Source: Sphagnum magellanicum | Taxonomy: Eukaryota > Streptophyta > Sphagnopsida > Sphagnales > Sphagnaceae | Length of the DNA: 64,000 nt | Assembly: GCA_021904315.1 (NCBI GenBank) | Contig: CM038912.1 | Location: forward strand, 5,481,061-5,545,060 | Direction of reading: 5' to 3' | The notes under the pieces: generated by a model | The model's database searches: none | The model's input: the letters and a program-made list of their open reading frames with translations, nothing else | What the model was told of the DNA's origin: nothing | In this document: positions 23,359-33,977 of the stretch, in pieces | Layout of the letters: each line of letters begins with the position of its first letter | How positions within the stretch are numbered: the stretch's first letter is position 1 | Position numbers and translations under genes: made by a program

Positions 23359-23745
23359 GATCAATGCCGCCGCTTGTTACATTCACAAAACTCCGAAAGG
23401 GGAAGGAAAGTCCCGAGAGCTCCAGAGCAACAGAAGAGAGACAAAACGTCTCGAGCAACACGAACAACCAAACAAAACAAAAACACAACAAACCAAAGAA
23501 ACACACAATTTCCTTCTTCTCCTTCGTCTTTTTTTTTTCTAATCCCTTCTCTGTATATACAAGAAGTATAGAATTATTAGTATATATGAAACACACACAA
23601 TAGTGTACACCAGGGTGTGGCACACGTATTAGAAACTGCATTAAACCCCCTACGGGTATCAGGATGGGTATTCAAGTCGATATTTACAGTTATCGAAAAT
23701 TCAAATGCCCGGTTCTGAGATATTAATCACAGTTATTAAAAAAAA
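23359..23745 (-). promoter_or_regulatory. putative promoter and 5' leader of the acetyltransferase-like gene
   Basis: The palindromic TGTATATACA at 23,552-23,561 lies about 195 bp before the start codon on the minus strand and could act as a TATA box. The leader is purine-rich on the coding strand. Exon 1 and its flank are richer in CG dinucleotides than the surroundings. The plus-strand open frame of 208 residues over this area is antisense to exon 1 and low in complexity. Confidence 0.3.
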
Positions 23746-23749
23746 TCAA

Positions 23750-24143
23750 ATATCCGGTGATATTAGAGTTATCGGTAAAGTAAGAAAAACACAGCACCAG
23801 AACCCTGAGTTTGGTCATACACAGGGTGACATTCAAAAAAATTCTGCAAACAAGTACGTTAGCATTCAACAGGAGATGAAACTCAGAAAACCATCAATTT
23901 TGGTGATAAACTGAGTTTCATCCTGTCTTTCCTTTTCCCTGAGCGCCTCCAGTGCTGCTGCATATACCATATTTTCACTGCTCCTAACCGTACAACTACT
24001 ATAATTTGTCCCGAACCTTGTGCATTAAGTTCTGAGTATCAGCATTTCATACTGAGATTTATTAAAATGTCTTTACTTTGCGGGTACCACTGAAAGAGGG
24101 GATAGGGGGTGAAAGGAGGCCCAAAGACAGGGTGAAGACAGGG
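23750..24143 (+). repeat. dispersed repeat R1, copy 1
   Basis: This stretch matches, in reverse orientation, 53,389 to about 53,530 followed by 47,728-47,993. Shared blocks include TTTGGTCATA, TTAGCATTCAA, CTCAGAAAACCATCAATTTT, GCGCCTCCA, TACAACTACTATAAT, AGCATTTCATAC and GGAGGCCCAAAGACA. I judge roughly 70-75% identity by eye. It has no coding frame and no clear ends, so the type of element is unknown. Confidence 0.65.
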
Positions 24144-24977
24144 TTACTTTGCGGGTAACTCTATTATTATATAACTGCGGTTGTCTCTTGTTTTTTAAGT
24201 CAAATAACACCCTACAAAACTACCGGGTCCTTTGCCTGTCCTGTGGTGAAACCCAGCGACTCTTTGAAACCTGGAACTGGAACCAGATTTTTATTTTTTT
24301 AAAGAACCAAACATGGAACCGGGTTCCCATGTTTATTGGGCCCTGCCCCCACAGGGACAGGGACTACCGCATTGGATTCAACTTTTGAAATTTTTTACCT
24401 TATTAAAACCGGTTTCACATTAAATGAACTGGATTCTTTGGTGAAAATGTTTAGACTCTTTAGATTGGAATAGATTTTTTTTTGGTGTTCAGAGTGTGGG
24501 CACAGTAGGTAGATGCACAACATCTTATCTCTTGGCAGGGTCAGTGTGTTTGTGATGCCTTGTTTATGTGTGGAACCAAAACTATGATACATGTTTTTGA
24601 AAAAAATAATAATGACTAGAACCAGGGGTTAACTGGAGGTTAACAAGGGTTAAATTATTATTTGTATATCAAAAACACAAACAAAGTCTCAACAATGGTC
24701 ATAGTATTAGTATATAAATTACACAACATTAATAGATTAAAAAATTGTTATAATATTAGTGTAAAAAATGCACACTCAATATATAAACAATGGTTATAAT
24801 AAACTCATGTAAAATAGACACTTAGCATATAAATAAGGGTTAGAATATTATTTTATAACATACACATTTAATACATAGGCAAGGACTTATAATATTAGTG
24901 TGTAATATGCACACTTAATATGGGAAGAAATAACATTTCCATGAAATTGCTTTGGAAGGTCTTCAAGTAAGGCTTGT
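24144..24977. other. AT-rich intergenic DNA, no gene seen
   Basis: Short chance frames only. A degenerate pattern of TTATAATATTAGTGTA-like words recurs at about 24,700-24,920. No domain or RNA gene is visible. Confidence 0.55.
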
Positions 24978-26397
24978 GCTAATGTCACAACCTTAGCCTT
25001 AGACTTGCGACCAAGGCAAGGGCTTGCAAGGTTATGGACCAAGAGGGAAGCTTGGGAGTCACATTTTATGCTCCTCAGGAGTGTAGGAGAATGTGAGGAA
25101 AGGAACCTTCACATTTTCAAATGAGCACACACTTTGGGAGTTCGATTCTCAATGGACTCTCAATGAATTATCGAATTTTTAGAAAGTGATTACAAAGGTC
25201 AAAACTCATTGGATTGAGGCATCCCTTATATCAAGCTTAGAAGGGTCAAAAATCAAATTGACAATTCGACTCGTGACCACTAGAAATCAGGAATTGCCCA
25301 AATTCCCTTGTGTGTAAGTGACATGCGACACACCATTAGAAAGCTCTCAATGAGGGCTATCATTTTACTTTAAACTTCATATTAATCGAAGGTCTACATA
25401 AAAAATTATGGGCTTCCAAAATCACAAGAGTCTCAACTTTGGGAATTTCGAGACTCCCACTTAAGAGTCCCGAGGAAAATGTCATTTGGATGCTAGTCCT
25501 ATGGCTAGCCATAGAGTATATTATAAGGGGGAAGGTGGTGGCTTCCCCCAAGTTCAGGTGGTGTTGAGTTTTGTGAATTTGAATTTGCCCATGGTTCGTC
25601 CGTGCACCAAAAGTGCTTTAGCTATGCACTAACTAACGCACCCCAATTTCCTTAATGGACTTAAATGTGAGTCTAAACTGAAAACAGCGGAAAAACAAGG
25701 AATCGGGGCACGCTCCCTGGCTCGCAACACTTTGATGGGGTAAAGGGACATGCTAAAGCTCTGGGTTGGGACTAAGAAAATTGACAAGCATTAACTACTC
25801 ACATAGACTTGCACAAAACCAACACAAGGTGGTTAGTGCATAATTGAAGCACTTTTGGTGTTAGGATGAACCACGGGCAAACTTGGACTCACAAGACTCA
25901 CAAGACTCACCACGGCTTGGACTTGGGGGAAACCACCACCTTCCCCCTTATAGTATACTATGTGCCTCTCCACAAGGCCCACATCCAAATGATTTTTTGT
26001 TTCGGGACTCCGAAGTGAGAATCCCGAAATTATCAAAGTTGGGACTCCCACAACTTTGAGGCCCCATAACTTTGTGTGCAAACCTCTGATTGGGATGAGG
26101 TCTAAAACAAAGTTGTAGCCCTTGTTGAAAGCTTTCCAACGGTATGTTACACGCCACTTGTATGCAAGGAAATTAAGGTGATTCCTGACTTTTAGTGTTT
26201 GAAAGTCAAATTGTCAATTTGACTCCCGGCTCTTCTTTTGGCCATAACTTGTGTTTCAGATGTCCAAATGGGTCATGCGAGCCCATTTTAGACATCTACA
26301 TTTCAGTAGCTTTCCAATGGTATGAAGAACTTTTCGATCCATTGCGTTTTGGCTCTTGTAATCTCTCTGTGAACATTCGGGAATCCATCGGAATCCA

Positions 26398-26710
26398 TGT
26401 CATGGCCTAGGATATTTTGGGATACTTTGGGCAATGTCATGTCCTAGAATATTTTTGGATACTTTTGGCAATATCATGGCTTAGGATATTTTGGGATACT
26501 TGGGATACTTTTGACAATGTCATGTCCTAGGATATTTTTGGATACTTTTGGCAATATCATGGCCTAGGATACTTTGGGACTAGTATGGTTCAAGGTTATA
26601 AAAGGAGATAGTATGGGGAACAACCCTTCAGCAGATCAACACCAGTTGATGGATCAATAAAACTTGTCTTGTCTTGAAATTCCCCACTTGTTTGTAGTCG
26701 GTCCATAACA
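26398..26710 (+). repeat. element B 5' LTR with five 37-bp repeats
   Basis: Five tandem units of the type TGTCATGTCCTAGGATATTT are followed by TATAAAAGG at about 26,597 and the terminal CCATAACA. The first base after the LTR starts GTTTGATCTGCTCC, which only loosely resembles an initiator-Met tRNA primer site. Confidence 0.9.
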
Positions 26711-27494
26711 GTTTGATCTGCTCCTTCTTCTTGTTTGTTTGTTTTGTTGTTTCAGTAAGTAGCTAGAGGTATCTTGGGGTGAAACTTAGAAAGATTATAG
26801 AAGACTATAGGACGCTTCTACTCTCAAAGTTTCAAAAGAAAAGGATATGTTTTGTGAGAGTTAAGAGCTTTTGAAAACTCTCTGTCAGATCTAGTTTTTT
26901 GGTCATATCTCCTTTATTTAAGCTTTTTTGGGTCTGTAACTTTGTGATCTTATATATCATATAGGAATATATGTGTGAGAAAAATTTCATGTCATTTGGA
27001 CTTGTATTATGAGAGATCCAAGCATTTGAAGTTTCAGTCTCAATTTCGAAGTCAGTTTCTTTTGAAAGTGATATCTCTTTGTGGTCATCATCAATAGGGC
27101 TGAAATTTTGAGTAGATATAGAAGACATATATTTTATGTGTCTCCCAAAATCTCAAGGATTTTGGAGTTTTTGAGAGTGAGTTGTAAGTCATTTTGTGTT
27201 CAGGTCCTAGTTTGAGGTGGCTTCAAGGAAGTAGCAAGATCTTTCACTTTCCGAAGTTAAATGAGCTGAGATTTTGTGAGAAGGTAGAAGACATAGTTGC
27301 TCATGTTTTACCAAAATTTTAGAATGATCCAAGGTCATATGTGAACAGTGTAGCTTTGCAAAATTGCTATGACAGAAGTTTGTTTTGAAAAGACATCAAA
27401 GCCAAAGTTTTGAAGTGGAGCAAATACAACTTGGGAGATCTTGAAGGAAGGAATTTGAAGATTGGGAAGCGCAAAAGTGTGAGAACTACCACCA

Positions 27495-28465
27495 TGGACA
27501 ACTCAGAATCAAACATTGATCTCACTCAAATCCTTGCCGCCCTTCAGCACCTTCAACAAGAAAATGCCATGCTTAGAAACTCGGTGACCCGCCTATAGAA
27601 TCAGCCACCACCTCCTGCCCCAGTACTTCCTACTCTTGCAATGGTCGCCCCAGAGCCCAAGATCAATATGCCAGAAAAGTTTGATGGAACAGGCTTCAAA
27701 TTTCGAGGTTTTGTTAGCCAAGTACGCCTGATCATGCAACTACACCCTCGTCGTTATTTTGATGACACCACTCGTGTAGGATTCATTGGAACCCTACTCA
27801 CTAGGACAGCTGCAGCATGGTTTGCTCCCATCCTGGAAACATCATCCCATCTCCTACAAGATTTCAACGCCTTTATGGCGGAATTTGAAGCAGTGTTTGG
27901 GGACAGTGACAAGGCTAGGACTTCAGCCAACAAGCTGCGTCGCCTCTAGCAAGGGACACGTTCGGCCATCGTTTACACCTCAGAATTTAGGCAGCTTGCC
28001 TGCGACGTCAATTGGGGAGAAGCTGCTTTGATTAATCAGTTTCGCTGTGGGCTTCGTGATGATGTTCAAAATCTTTTGTTGACACTCGCAGACCCTTCTT
28101 CCTTCAGTGAAGCTATCACCCAAGCAATTCGGTGCGATAATCGTCTGTTCGAACGTCACCAAGAAAATAAAGCCACCTCCAACACCCAGCTTTGGAATAG
28201 TCGGCCTACTACGCTCCCCTCAGTTCCTCAAATAACACCAATTGCCCGACCTGCTTCTTTTGGACTTGCTCCGATGCAGATCGACACAGCTATGTTTAAA
28301 TCTTTGATAGAAGCCGAGAAACTTCGCCGAAGGACAAACAATCTATGTTTTTACTGTGGCAACCCAGGGCATATAGCTCGTCAGTGCCCTCAAAAGCTTG
28401 TCAAACTTCAAATACAAGCTGTGGAAACTCCCCAAGAGTTGGAAAACAAGAACATCCAGTCATAG
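27495..28465 (+). mobile_element. element B gag part with CCHC zinc knuckle
   Basis: A short coiled-coil-like start (LTQILAALQHLQQENAMLR) leads to a Retrotrans_gag-like capsid region (MPEKFDGTGFKFRGFVSQVR ... AAWFAP) at about 27,665-28,130. A CCHC zinc knuckle, CFYCGNPGHIARQC, follows at about 28,345-28,390. It would form the particle and bind RNA. Confidence 0.8.
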
Positions 28466-28554
28466 TAAGAGCCGTGCGACTGGATCTCACCTAACACCAC
28501 CTTTGCAAAGGCTCCTGTTCTGCTGTTGGTCCCAGTCCCAGTTTCACTCAATAT

Positions 28555-29334
28555 GTGGACATCATTCGTATTCCAGAAGACATACCACAAGTGTCAGCTT
28601 TGGTGGACTCCGGCGCCACCTCTTCTTTCATCGACCAAACATTTGTCGTCCAACATAACATCCCTATGATCAAGAAGTCAACCCTTGTTCCGGTAGAGGT
28701 TATTGATGGGAGAACCATTGCTTCTGGTGCAATCACACATGAGATAACCCCTCTAGAACTCTATATCGGCAAGCACACGGAGAAGATTGTTCTCAACATC
28801 ATCTCCACCCCTCACCATCCCATCATCCTTGGTCTGCCTTGGCTAGAAGCACACAACCTTATCATTGATTGGCGGTCTAGAACCCTCACCTTCAGCGCAC
28901 AACGGTGCACCTATCAAGAACCCCCCGCTCAGAAAAACACTTTGTCCAGTCCTGCCAAAACCCCTGTGGTCAAAAACCCAAAGAGGGTCGAAACCAATTC
29001 TAGTTTTCTCAAGTCTGTTATGTCAAGTCCTACAGTCAAGAACCCCCAATTGGTCAGAACTAAACCTTGTCCTATCAAGAACCTTGTCAAAAATCTTGCC
29101 CAGAAAACCAACCCTGTGCAGATCTTCGTTGATAGAGCTGTCCCTTTCTATCGGGCTGCTAAGAATCTTCAAGTCTTCGCCATCCATGTCAACCCAGCCA
29201 ACAACACAAACCCCCCATCAAAACCAACACTTGTCAACCTTCCCGAGAAGTACAAGGACTTTGTTGATTTTTTGAAAAAATTAATACTAATCAGCTCCCC
29301 GCCCATAGTCCATATGACTGCCCGATTGATCTAG
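28555..29334 (+). mobile_element. element B aspartic protease part and linker
   Basis: The retropepsin active-site motif ALVDSGATSSFID lies at about 28,597-28,635. The family's second motif, IILGLPWLEAHNL, lies at about 28,825-28,860. A basic Lys/Pro-rich linker, with repeated VKNP words, then leads toward the reverse transcriptase. Confidence 0.8.
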
Positions 29335-29471
29335 AAGAAGGACACTCACCACCCTTTGGTCTTATCTATGGCCTATCGGAACCGGAACTCTAAGCCCTAC
29401 GTGATTACCTTACTGAAAATCTTGCCAAGGGGTTCATTCAGCATTCCAAGTCTCCAGCCAGTGCCCCAATT

Positions 29472-30557
29472 TTGTTTGTCAAGAAGAAGGATGGCTCCCT
29501 TCGACTCTGTGTGGATTATCGTGGACTCAACAAGAGAACCAAAAAGAATCGATATCCCTTGCCCTTGATTTCAGGTCTCCTGGATCGATTACGTACCGAG
29601 AAGATCTTCACCAAGCTTGACCTCCATGGAGCCTACAACTTACTCAAGATTCGTCCCAGTGATGAATGGAAGACAGCTTTCCGCACACGCTATGACCACT
29701 TCGAATACACTGTCATGCCCTTCGGCCTCACCAATGCACCCGCAGTCTTTCAACATCTGATGAATGATATCTTCCGGGATTACATGGACGAATTTGTTGT
29801 GGTCTATTTGGATGACATTTTAATCTTTTCCAAAGACCAGGAAATCCACGACAAACATGTACGATTGGTGCTTGCAACGCTCCGAGAGCATGGTTTATAC
29901 GCCAAGTTGGAAAAATGTGAATTCAACAAATCTTCAGTGGCGTTCCTCAGCTACGTGATCTCTCCAAATGGCATTTTCATGGACAAGTCAAAGGTTGAGA
30001 CCATCCAGTGTTGGGCTACTCCATCCTCGGTCAAGGATGTTCAACGCTTCCTAGGGTTTGCCAACTTCTATCGTCGGTTTATCAAAGGCTACTCCAAGAT
30101 CGCAACACCGTTAATAACCCTGACTTGCAAAGATAAGCCCTTCTCGTGGAACCCAACGGCCCAGGTTGCTTTTGATACTCTCAAGATGGCATTCACCTCT
30201 GCACCCATCTTGATACATCCTGATCCTGCCAAGCCATTCATTGTGGAAACGGACGCTTCAGATTTTGCCTTGGGAGCTATTCTATCTCAATTTGGAATAG
30301 ATGGGTTGCTGCATCCAGTTGCTTTCTATTCACGGAAGTTAACCAGTGCCGAAATCAACTACCAGGTCTACGATAAGGAACTCATGGCAATCATCATGGC
30401 ATTCGAGCAATGGAGACCGTATCTTGCCGGAGCTCAACATCGAGTCCAAGTTCTGACAGATCACAAGAATCTCCTTTATTTCACAACTACTCGGACCTTA
30501 AATTGTCGCCAGGCACGCTGGTCTATCTTCCTAGCTGATTTCAACTTTGAGATTTAG
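29472..30557 (+). mobile_element. element B reverse transcriptase and RNase H part
   Basis: All RT landmarks are visible in one long frame: FVKKKDGSLRLCVDYRGLNK, FTKLDLHGAYNLLKI (motif A), VMPFGLTNAPAVFQHLMNDI (motif B) and VVVYLDDILIFS (catalytic YLDD, about 29,800-29,835). RFLGFANFYRRFIKGYS (connection) and an RNase H starting FIVETDASDFALGAILSQ (about 30,238) with the YDKELMAI and TDHKNL motifs follow. This is the best-preserved piece of the element. Confidence 0.93.
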
Positions 30558-30879
30558 TATCAACCCGGCACCCAGCAAGGGAAAACTGACGCGCTATCTC
30601 ATCGTTCAGAATATGAACTTCGAGCGGGGGATGAGGCCTACGGTCAGCAGAACCAGACTTTACTCAACCTCGAGCAATTTCGAGTTGCAGCAACAATCAG
30701 CACCCTCCCAGACTCATACCTTGTCAGGGACATCAAGATGGCAACTGAGGAAGACACTTGGGCTACCAACATCAAGAAGGAACTCCAAGAACAACCAAGG
30801 AACCCAAATCGTGATGACCTGGATCAATTTGAGTAGCAAGACGGACTTCTCCTTCGAAATAACCTGATTTATGTACCCG

Positions 30880-31874
30880 AAGGACCTATACACCTAAAAA
30901 TCTTGAGAAAATGTCACGACAACACCCTGGCAGGTCACTTTGGAATAGCACGGACTCACAAACTAGTGTCAAGGACTTATTGGTGGCCCAAAATGAACAA
31001 GCTGCTACGGGAGTATGTCAAGTCTTGTGATACATGTGCTCGATCCAAGGCCCCCAGACATCGCCCGTTTGGACTCCTACAGCCTCTGTCGATTCCTAGC
31101 CGACCTTGGGGATCTATTGCAATGGACTTCATCACGGACCTCCTTACTGTCAGAACCAAGAATTCAATATTGGTTGTGGTCGATTGACTCACCAAAATGG
31201 CCCATTTCACCCTTTGTTCCAAGTTAATCACGGTAGAAGAGACAGCTCAGTTAATTCTAGACGGGATCGTCCGACTGCATGGACTCCCCGAGGAAATTAT
31301 GTCCGATAGAGGTCTTCAGTTTGCATCCAAGTTCTGGCATCGTCTATTCAAGCTTCTTGGAGTTGACATTTGGCTATCTTCAGCTTTCCACCCCGAGACA
31401 GATGGACAAACCGAACGGACAAACCAGACACTCGAGCAATACCTTCGCTACACTGTGAACTACCAACAGGACGACTAGCTAGACCTACTATCTCAAGCAG
31501 AGTTTGCTTATAACAACACAACACATGCATCGACCGAGATCAGTCCATTCTTTGCCAATTACGGTTTTCATCCCATGTTTAGCCTTAAAATTCCTGGAGA
31601 CTCCGTAAACCCCTCGGCTGAAGAAAGGGCCACGAGGCTTGGACAGGTTCAACAAAACCTTATGGCAGAACTCAAGCTAACACAGGAGTGGCAAAAGAAG
31701 CAAGCAGACCGCCGACGCAAGGACCATCCAAACTTCAAGGTTGGAGACAAGGTTTGGCTTCTCAGAAAGAACATTGCTACCACTCGCCCATGTGCCAAGT
31801 TGGATTACAAGCGCTTCGGACCTTTCAAAATCGCCAAATTGGTTGGTCTAGTGGCTTGCCAGTTGGAGCTTCCA
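30880..31874 (+). mobile_element. element B integrase part
   Basis: The HHCC zinc-binding motif (HFGIARTHKLV...CDTCARSK) lies at about 30,938-31,055. The catalytic core follows: WGSIAMDFITDL (about 31,106), then LPEEIMSDRGLQFASKFW (about 31,285) and FHPETDGQTERTNQTLEQ (about 31,387). A C-terminal FKVGDKVWLLRKN segment lies at about 31,735. The part ends at the solo LTR. Confidence 0.9.
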
Positions 31875-32849
31875 TGTCGCAACCCTAACTTTGGGCTCGT
31901 GACCAAGGCAAAGGGAATTGCAAGGGTGCGGGCCAAAGGGAAGCCCGGGAGTTAAGCCAAAAGGAAGCCCGGGAGCTAAGGCAAAAGGAAGCCCGGGAGT
32001 TAATCCAAGAGGAAGCCCGGGAGTGCAAGAAAGTGCTAGGGAGTGTGAGGGAGTGAACACTCACACTCTCAAGGCAACTCCCACTTGGGGAGATGGAGTC
32101 CCGATGGACTCCCGAAATTTCAGAGAGCGATTGCAGGGGTCAAAACTCAATGGATTGTGGCGTTCTTTATATCAATGGAAAGCTCTTGAAGCGTAGATGT
32201 TTAAAATGGGCTCGCATTGCTCATTCAGACATGTGAAACACAAGTTATGGCCAAAAGAAGGGCCAGGAGTCGAATTGCCAATTTAACTCCCGACCACAAA
32301 AAGTCGGGAATCGACCTCTTCCCGATGTCTGATTTGGGAGTGCGACACGGCGTTGGAAAGCTCTCGACGAGAGCTACAACTTTGCTTCAATGTGCGTCGC
32401 GATCAGAGGTCTGCTCGCAAAGTTATGGGGCTCCAAAGTCCCGGGAGTCCCATTTGGCGCGATTTCGGGACTCCCAGTCGCGAGTCCCGGGAAAAATAGC
32501 CATTTGGATGTGGGCTCCGTGGAGAGTCACAAAGTATACTATAAGGGGGAAGGTGGTGGCTTCCCCCAAGTCCGGGCCGTGGTGAGTCTTGTGTGTCCGT
32601 GTTGCCTGTGGCTCGTCCTAGCACCAAGGGTGCTCCAACTTTGCACTAACCACTTTGTGTGGGTTGTGTGCAGGCCCGTGTGAGTGACTAAAGCTTGTCA
32701 ACTCTTCCTAGTCCCATCCCGAAGCTCCAACCCGCCCCTCTACCCCTCAAAGGGTTGTGAGCTAGGGAGCGTGCTCCAACTCCTCTCTTCTCCGCTGCTT
32801 TTCTACTTGGGTTCACATTTGAGTCCTTTGAGGAGTTGGGGGTGCGTCA
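31875..32849 (+). mobile_element. solo LTR, family S, inside element B
   Basis: This runs from TGTCGCAACCCTAAC to GTTGGGGGTGCGTCA, 975 bp. It is flanked by a perfect duplication TTCCA (31,870-31,874 and 32,850-32,854). The TATA-like TATACTATAAGG is at about 32,535. Four 24-bp repeats of the type AGGAAGCCCGGGAGTTAAGC lie at about 31,940-32,025. It is closest to the copy at 10,140 (about 90% by eye). It lies between the integrase and chromodomain parts of element B and is the youngest layer of the nest. Confidence 0.9.
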
Positions 32850-32859
32850 TTCCACCCCA

Positions 32860-33178
32860 GTTCAAAATCCACAATGTTTTCCATGTCTCCCTACTTGAGC
32901 CCTATCATGAAAACCCGATCCCAGAACGTCATCAAGAACCCCCAGCTCTAGTCGAAATTAAAGGCCAAAAAGAGTTTGAAGTTCAAGAGGTCTTGGACTC
33001 CAAGAAGATTCGTGGAAAGCTCCTGTACCTTGTCTTTTAGCGAGGTTATCCTCCTTCTGAAGCTACTTGGGAGCATGTTGGAAACCTAGTTCATGCCCAA
33101 GACTTAGTTAATCGGTTTCACCAATGGTATCCTAATAAACTGGCTCCATCTGGAAGATGTCGCTTGAGGAGAAGATAA
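32860..33178 (+). mobile_element. element B chromodomain part and 3' untranslated end
   Basis: KIHNVFHVSLLEPY (about 32,868) is the usual segment before a chromodomain. A chromodomain-like stretch follows at about 32,975-33,130, with FEVQEVLDSKK and the RGY-P-S-EATWEH-GNL signature. Chromodomains bind methylated histone H3 and bias where the element integrates. The polypurine tract ends at 33,178. Confidence 0.8.
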
Positions 33179-33602
33179 TGTCATGGCCTAAGATATTTTG
33201 GGATACTTTGGGCAATGTCATGTCCTAGGATATTTTGGGATACTTTGGGCAATGTCATGTCCTAGGATATTTTGGGATACTTTGGGCAATGTCATGTCCT
33301 AGGATATTTTGGGATACTTTGGGCAATGTCATGTCCTAGGATATTTTGGGATACTTTTGGCAATATCATGTCCTAGGATATTTTGGGATACTTGGGATAC
33401 TTTTGACAATGTCATGTCCTAGGATATTTTGGGATACTTTTGGCAATATCATGGCCTAGGATATTTTGGGACTAGTATGGTTCAGGGTTATAAAAGGAGA
33501 TAGTATGGGGAACAACCCTTCAGCAGATCAACACCAGTTGATGGATCAATAAAGCTTATCTTGTCTTGAAATTCCCCACTTGTTTGTAATCGATCCATAA
33601 CA
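33179..33602 (+). repeat. element B 3' LTR with eight 37-bp repeats
   Basis: This is the same LTR as 26,398-26,710 but with eight rather than five tandem 37-bp units. The length difference of 111 bp equals exactly three units. Confidence 0.92.
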
Positions 33603-33977
33603 CTCCAACTCCCAACATGGGAGTTCATTTGGGAATGTGAGGGTTTTTTTCCCTCACACTTTCTTGCACTCCCGAGGGCATGAAAATGCGACTCTCGGGC
33701 TTAATCTTGGTTCGCACCCTTGTAAGTATTTTGCCTTGGTCGTGAGCCCAAGGCTAAGGTTGCGAAATTAACCAACTTATTATTTAGTTTGTGCAAGTCT
33801 GTGTGAGTGATTGAAATGCTTGTCAATCTTCCTAATCCCATTTCGGAATTCTAGCATGCCCTTCTACCCCCGAAGTGTTGCGAGTCAAGGAATGTGCCCC
33901 AACTTCCTACTCTTTTGTTGTTTTCATCTTAGATTCATATTTGAGTCTATTAAAGAGGTTGGGAATGCGTCAGTTAA

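Larger units (their letters stand above)
26398..33602 (+). mobile_element. element B: Ty3/gypsy chromovirus with both LTRs
   Basis: The 5' LTR is 26,398-26,710 (313 bp) and the 3' LTR is 33,179-33,602 (424 bp); both run TGTCATGGCC...CCATAACA. The target duplication is ATCCA (26,393-26,397) and CTCCA (33,603-33,607), with one change. GAGGAGAAGATAA just before the 3' LTR serves as polypurine tract. The parts are gag with zinc knuckle, protease, RT, RNase H, integrase and a C-terminal chromodomain, interrupted by a solo LTR at 31,875-32,849. Over the last 133 bp the LTRs differ at about 5 positions (about 4%), so it is much younger than the copia element. The RT/integrase wording resembles the Tf1/Tcn1-like chromovirus branch rather than common angiosperm lineages (inference). 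Fossil with roughly half a dozen breaks besides the insertion. Confidence 0.92.
25634..33767 (-). mobile_element. second family-S LTR, inverted, split by element B
   Basis: The pieces are 25,634-26,397 and 33,608-33,767, on the minus strand relative to the outer copy. It begins TAACGCACCCC in plus orientation and ends AAGGTTGCGAAA. It is flanked by CTAAC (25,629-25,633) and TTAAC (33,768-33,772), a target duplication with one change. After that duplication the outer LTR resumes in register (GTGCAAGTCTGTGTGAGTG). It is about 920 bp and has no internal retroelement region, so it is a solo LTR. Confidence 0.8.
24983..33972 (+). mobile_element. outermost family-S LTR, split by later insertions
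   Basis: The left piece, 24,983-25,633, begins TGTCACAACCTTAGCC. The right piece, 33,773-33,972, ends GGTTGGGAATGCGTCA. Together they make about 850 bp of the same LTR family as 10,140-11,160. The flanks GCTAA (24,978-24,982) and GTTAA (33,973-33,977) look like a target duplication with one change. It is the most diverged copy of the family and, by nesting, the oldest insertion here. A TATATTATAAGG-like box lies at about 25,508. Confidence 0.8.

Noticed and set aside
22945-23571. A 208-residue plus-strand open frame, one of the longer ones in the window
   Set aside because: It is antisense to exon 1 and the leader of the acetyltransferase-like gene, is low in complexity and matches nothing; it is a shadow of the minus-strand exon.
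26711-26726. Primer-binding site of element B
   Set aside because: GTTTGATCTGCTCC matches the initiator-Met primer site too loosely to call.
28865-29275. Alternate-frame open frames of 136 residues over the protease of element B, and similar shadows over RT and integrase
   Set aside because: They overlap clear retroelement coding in another frame and have no domain content.
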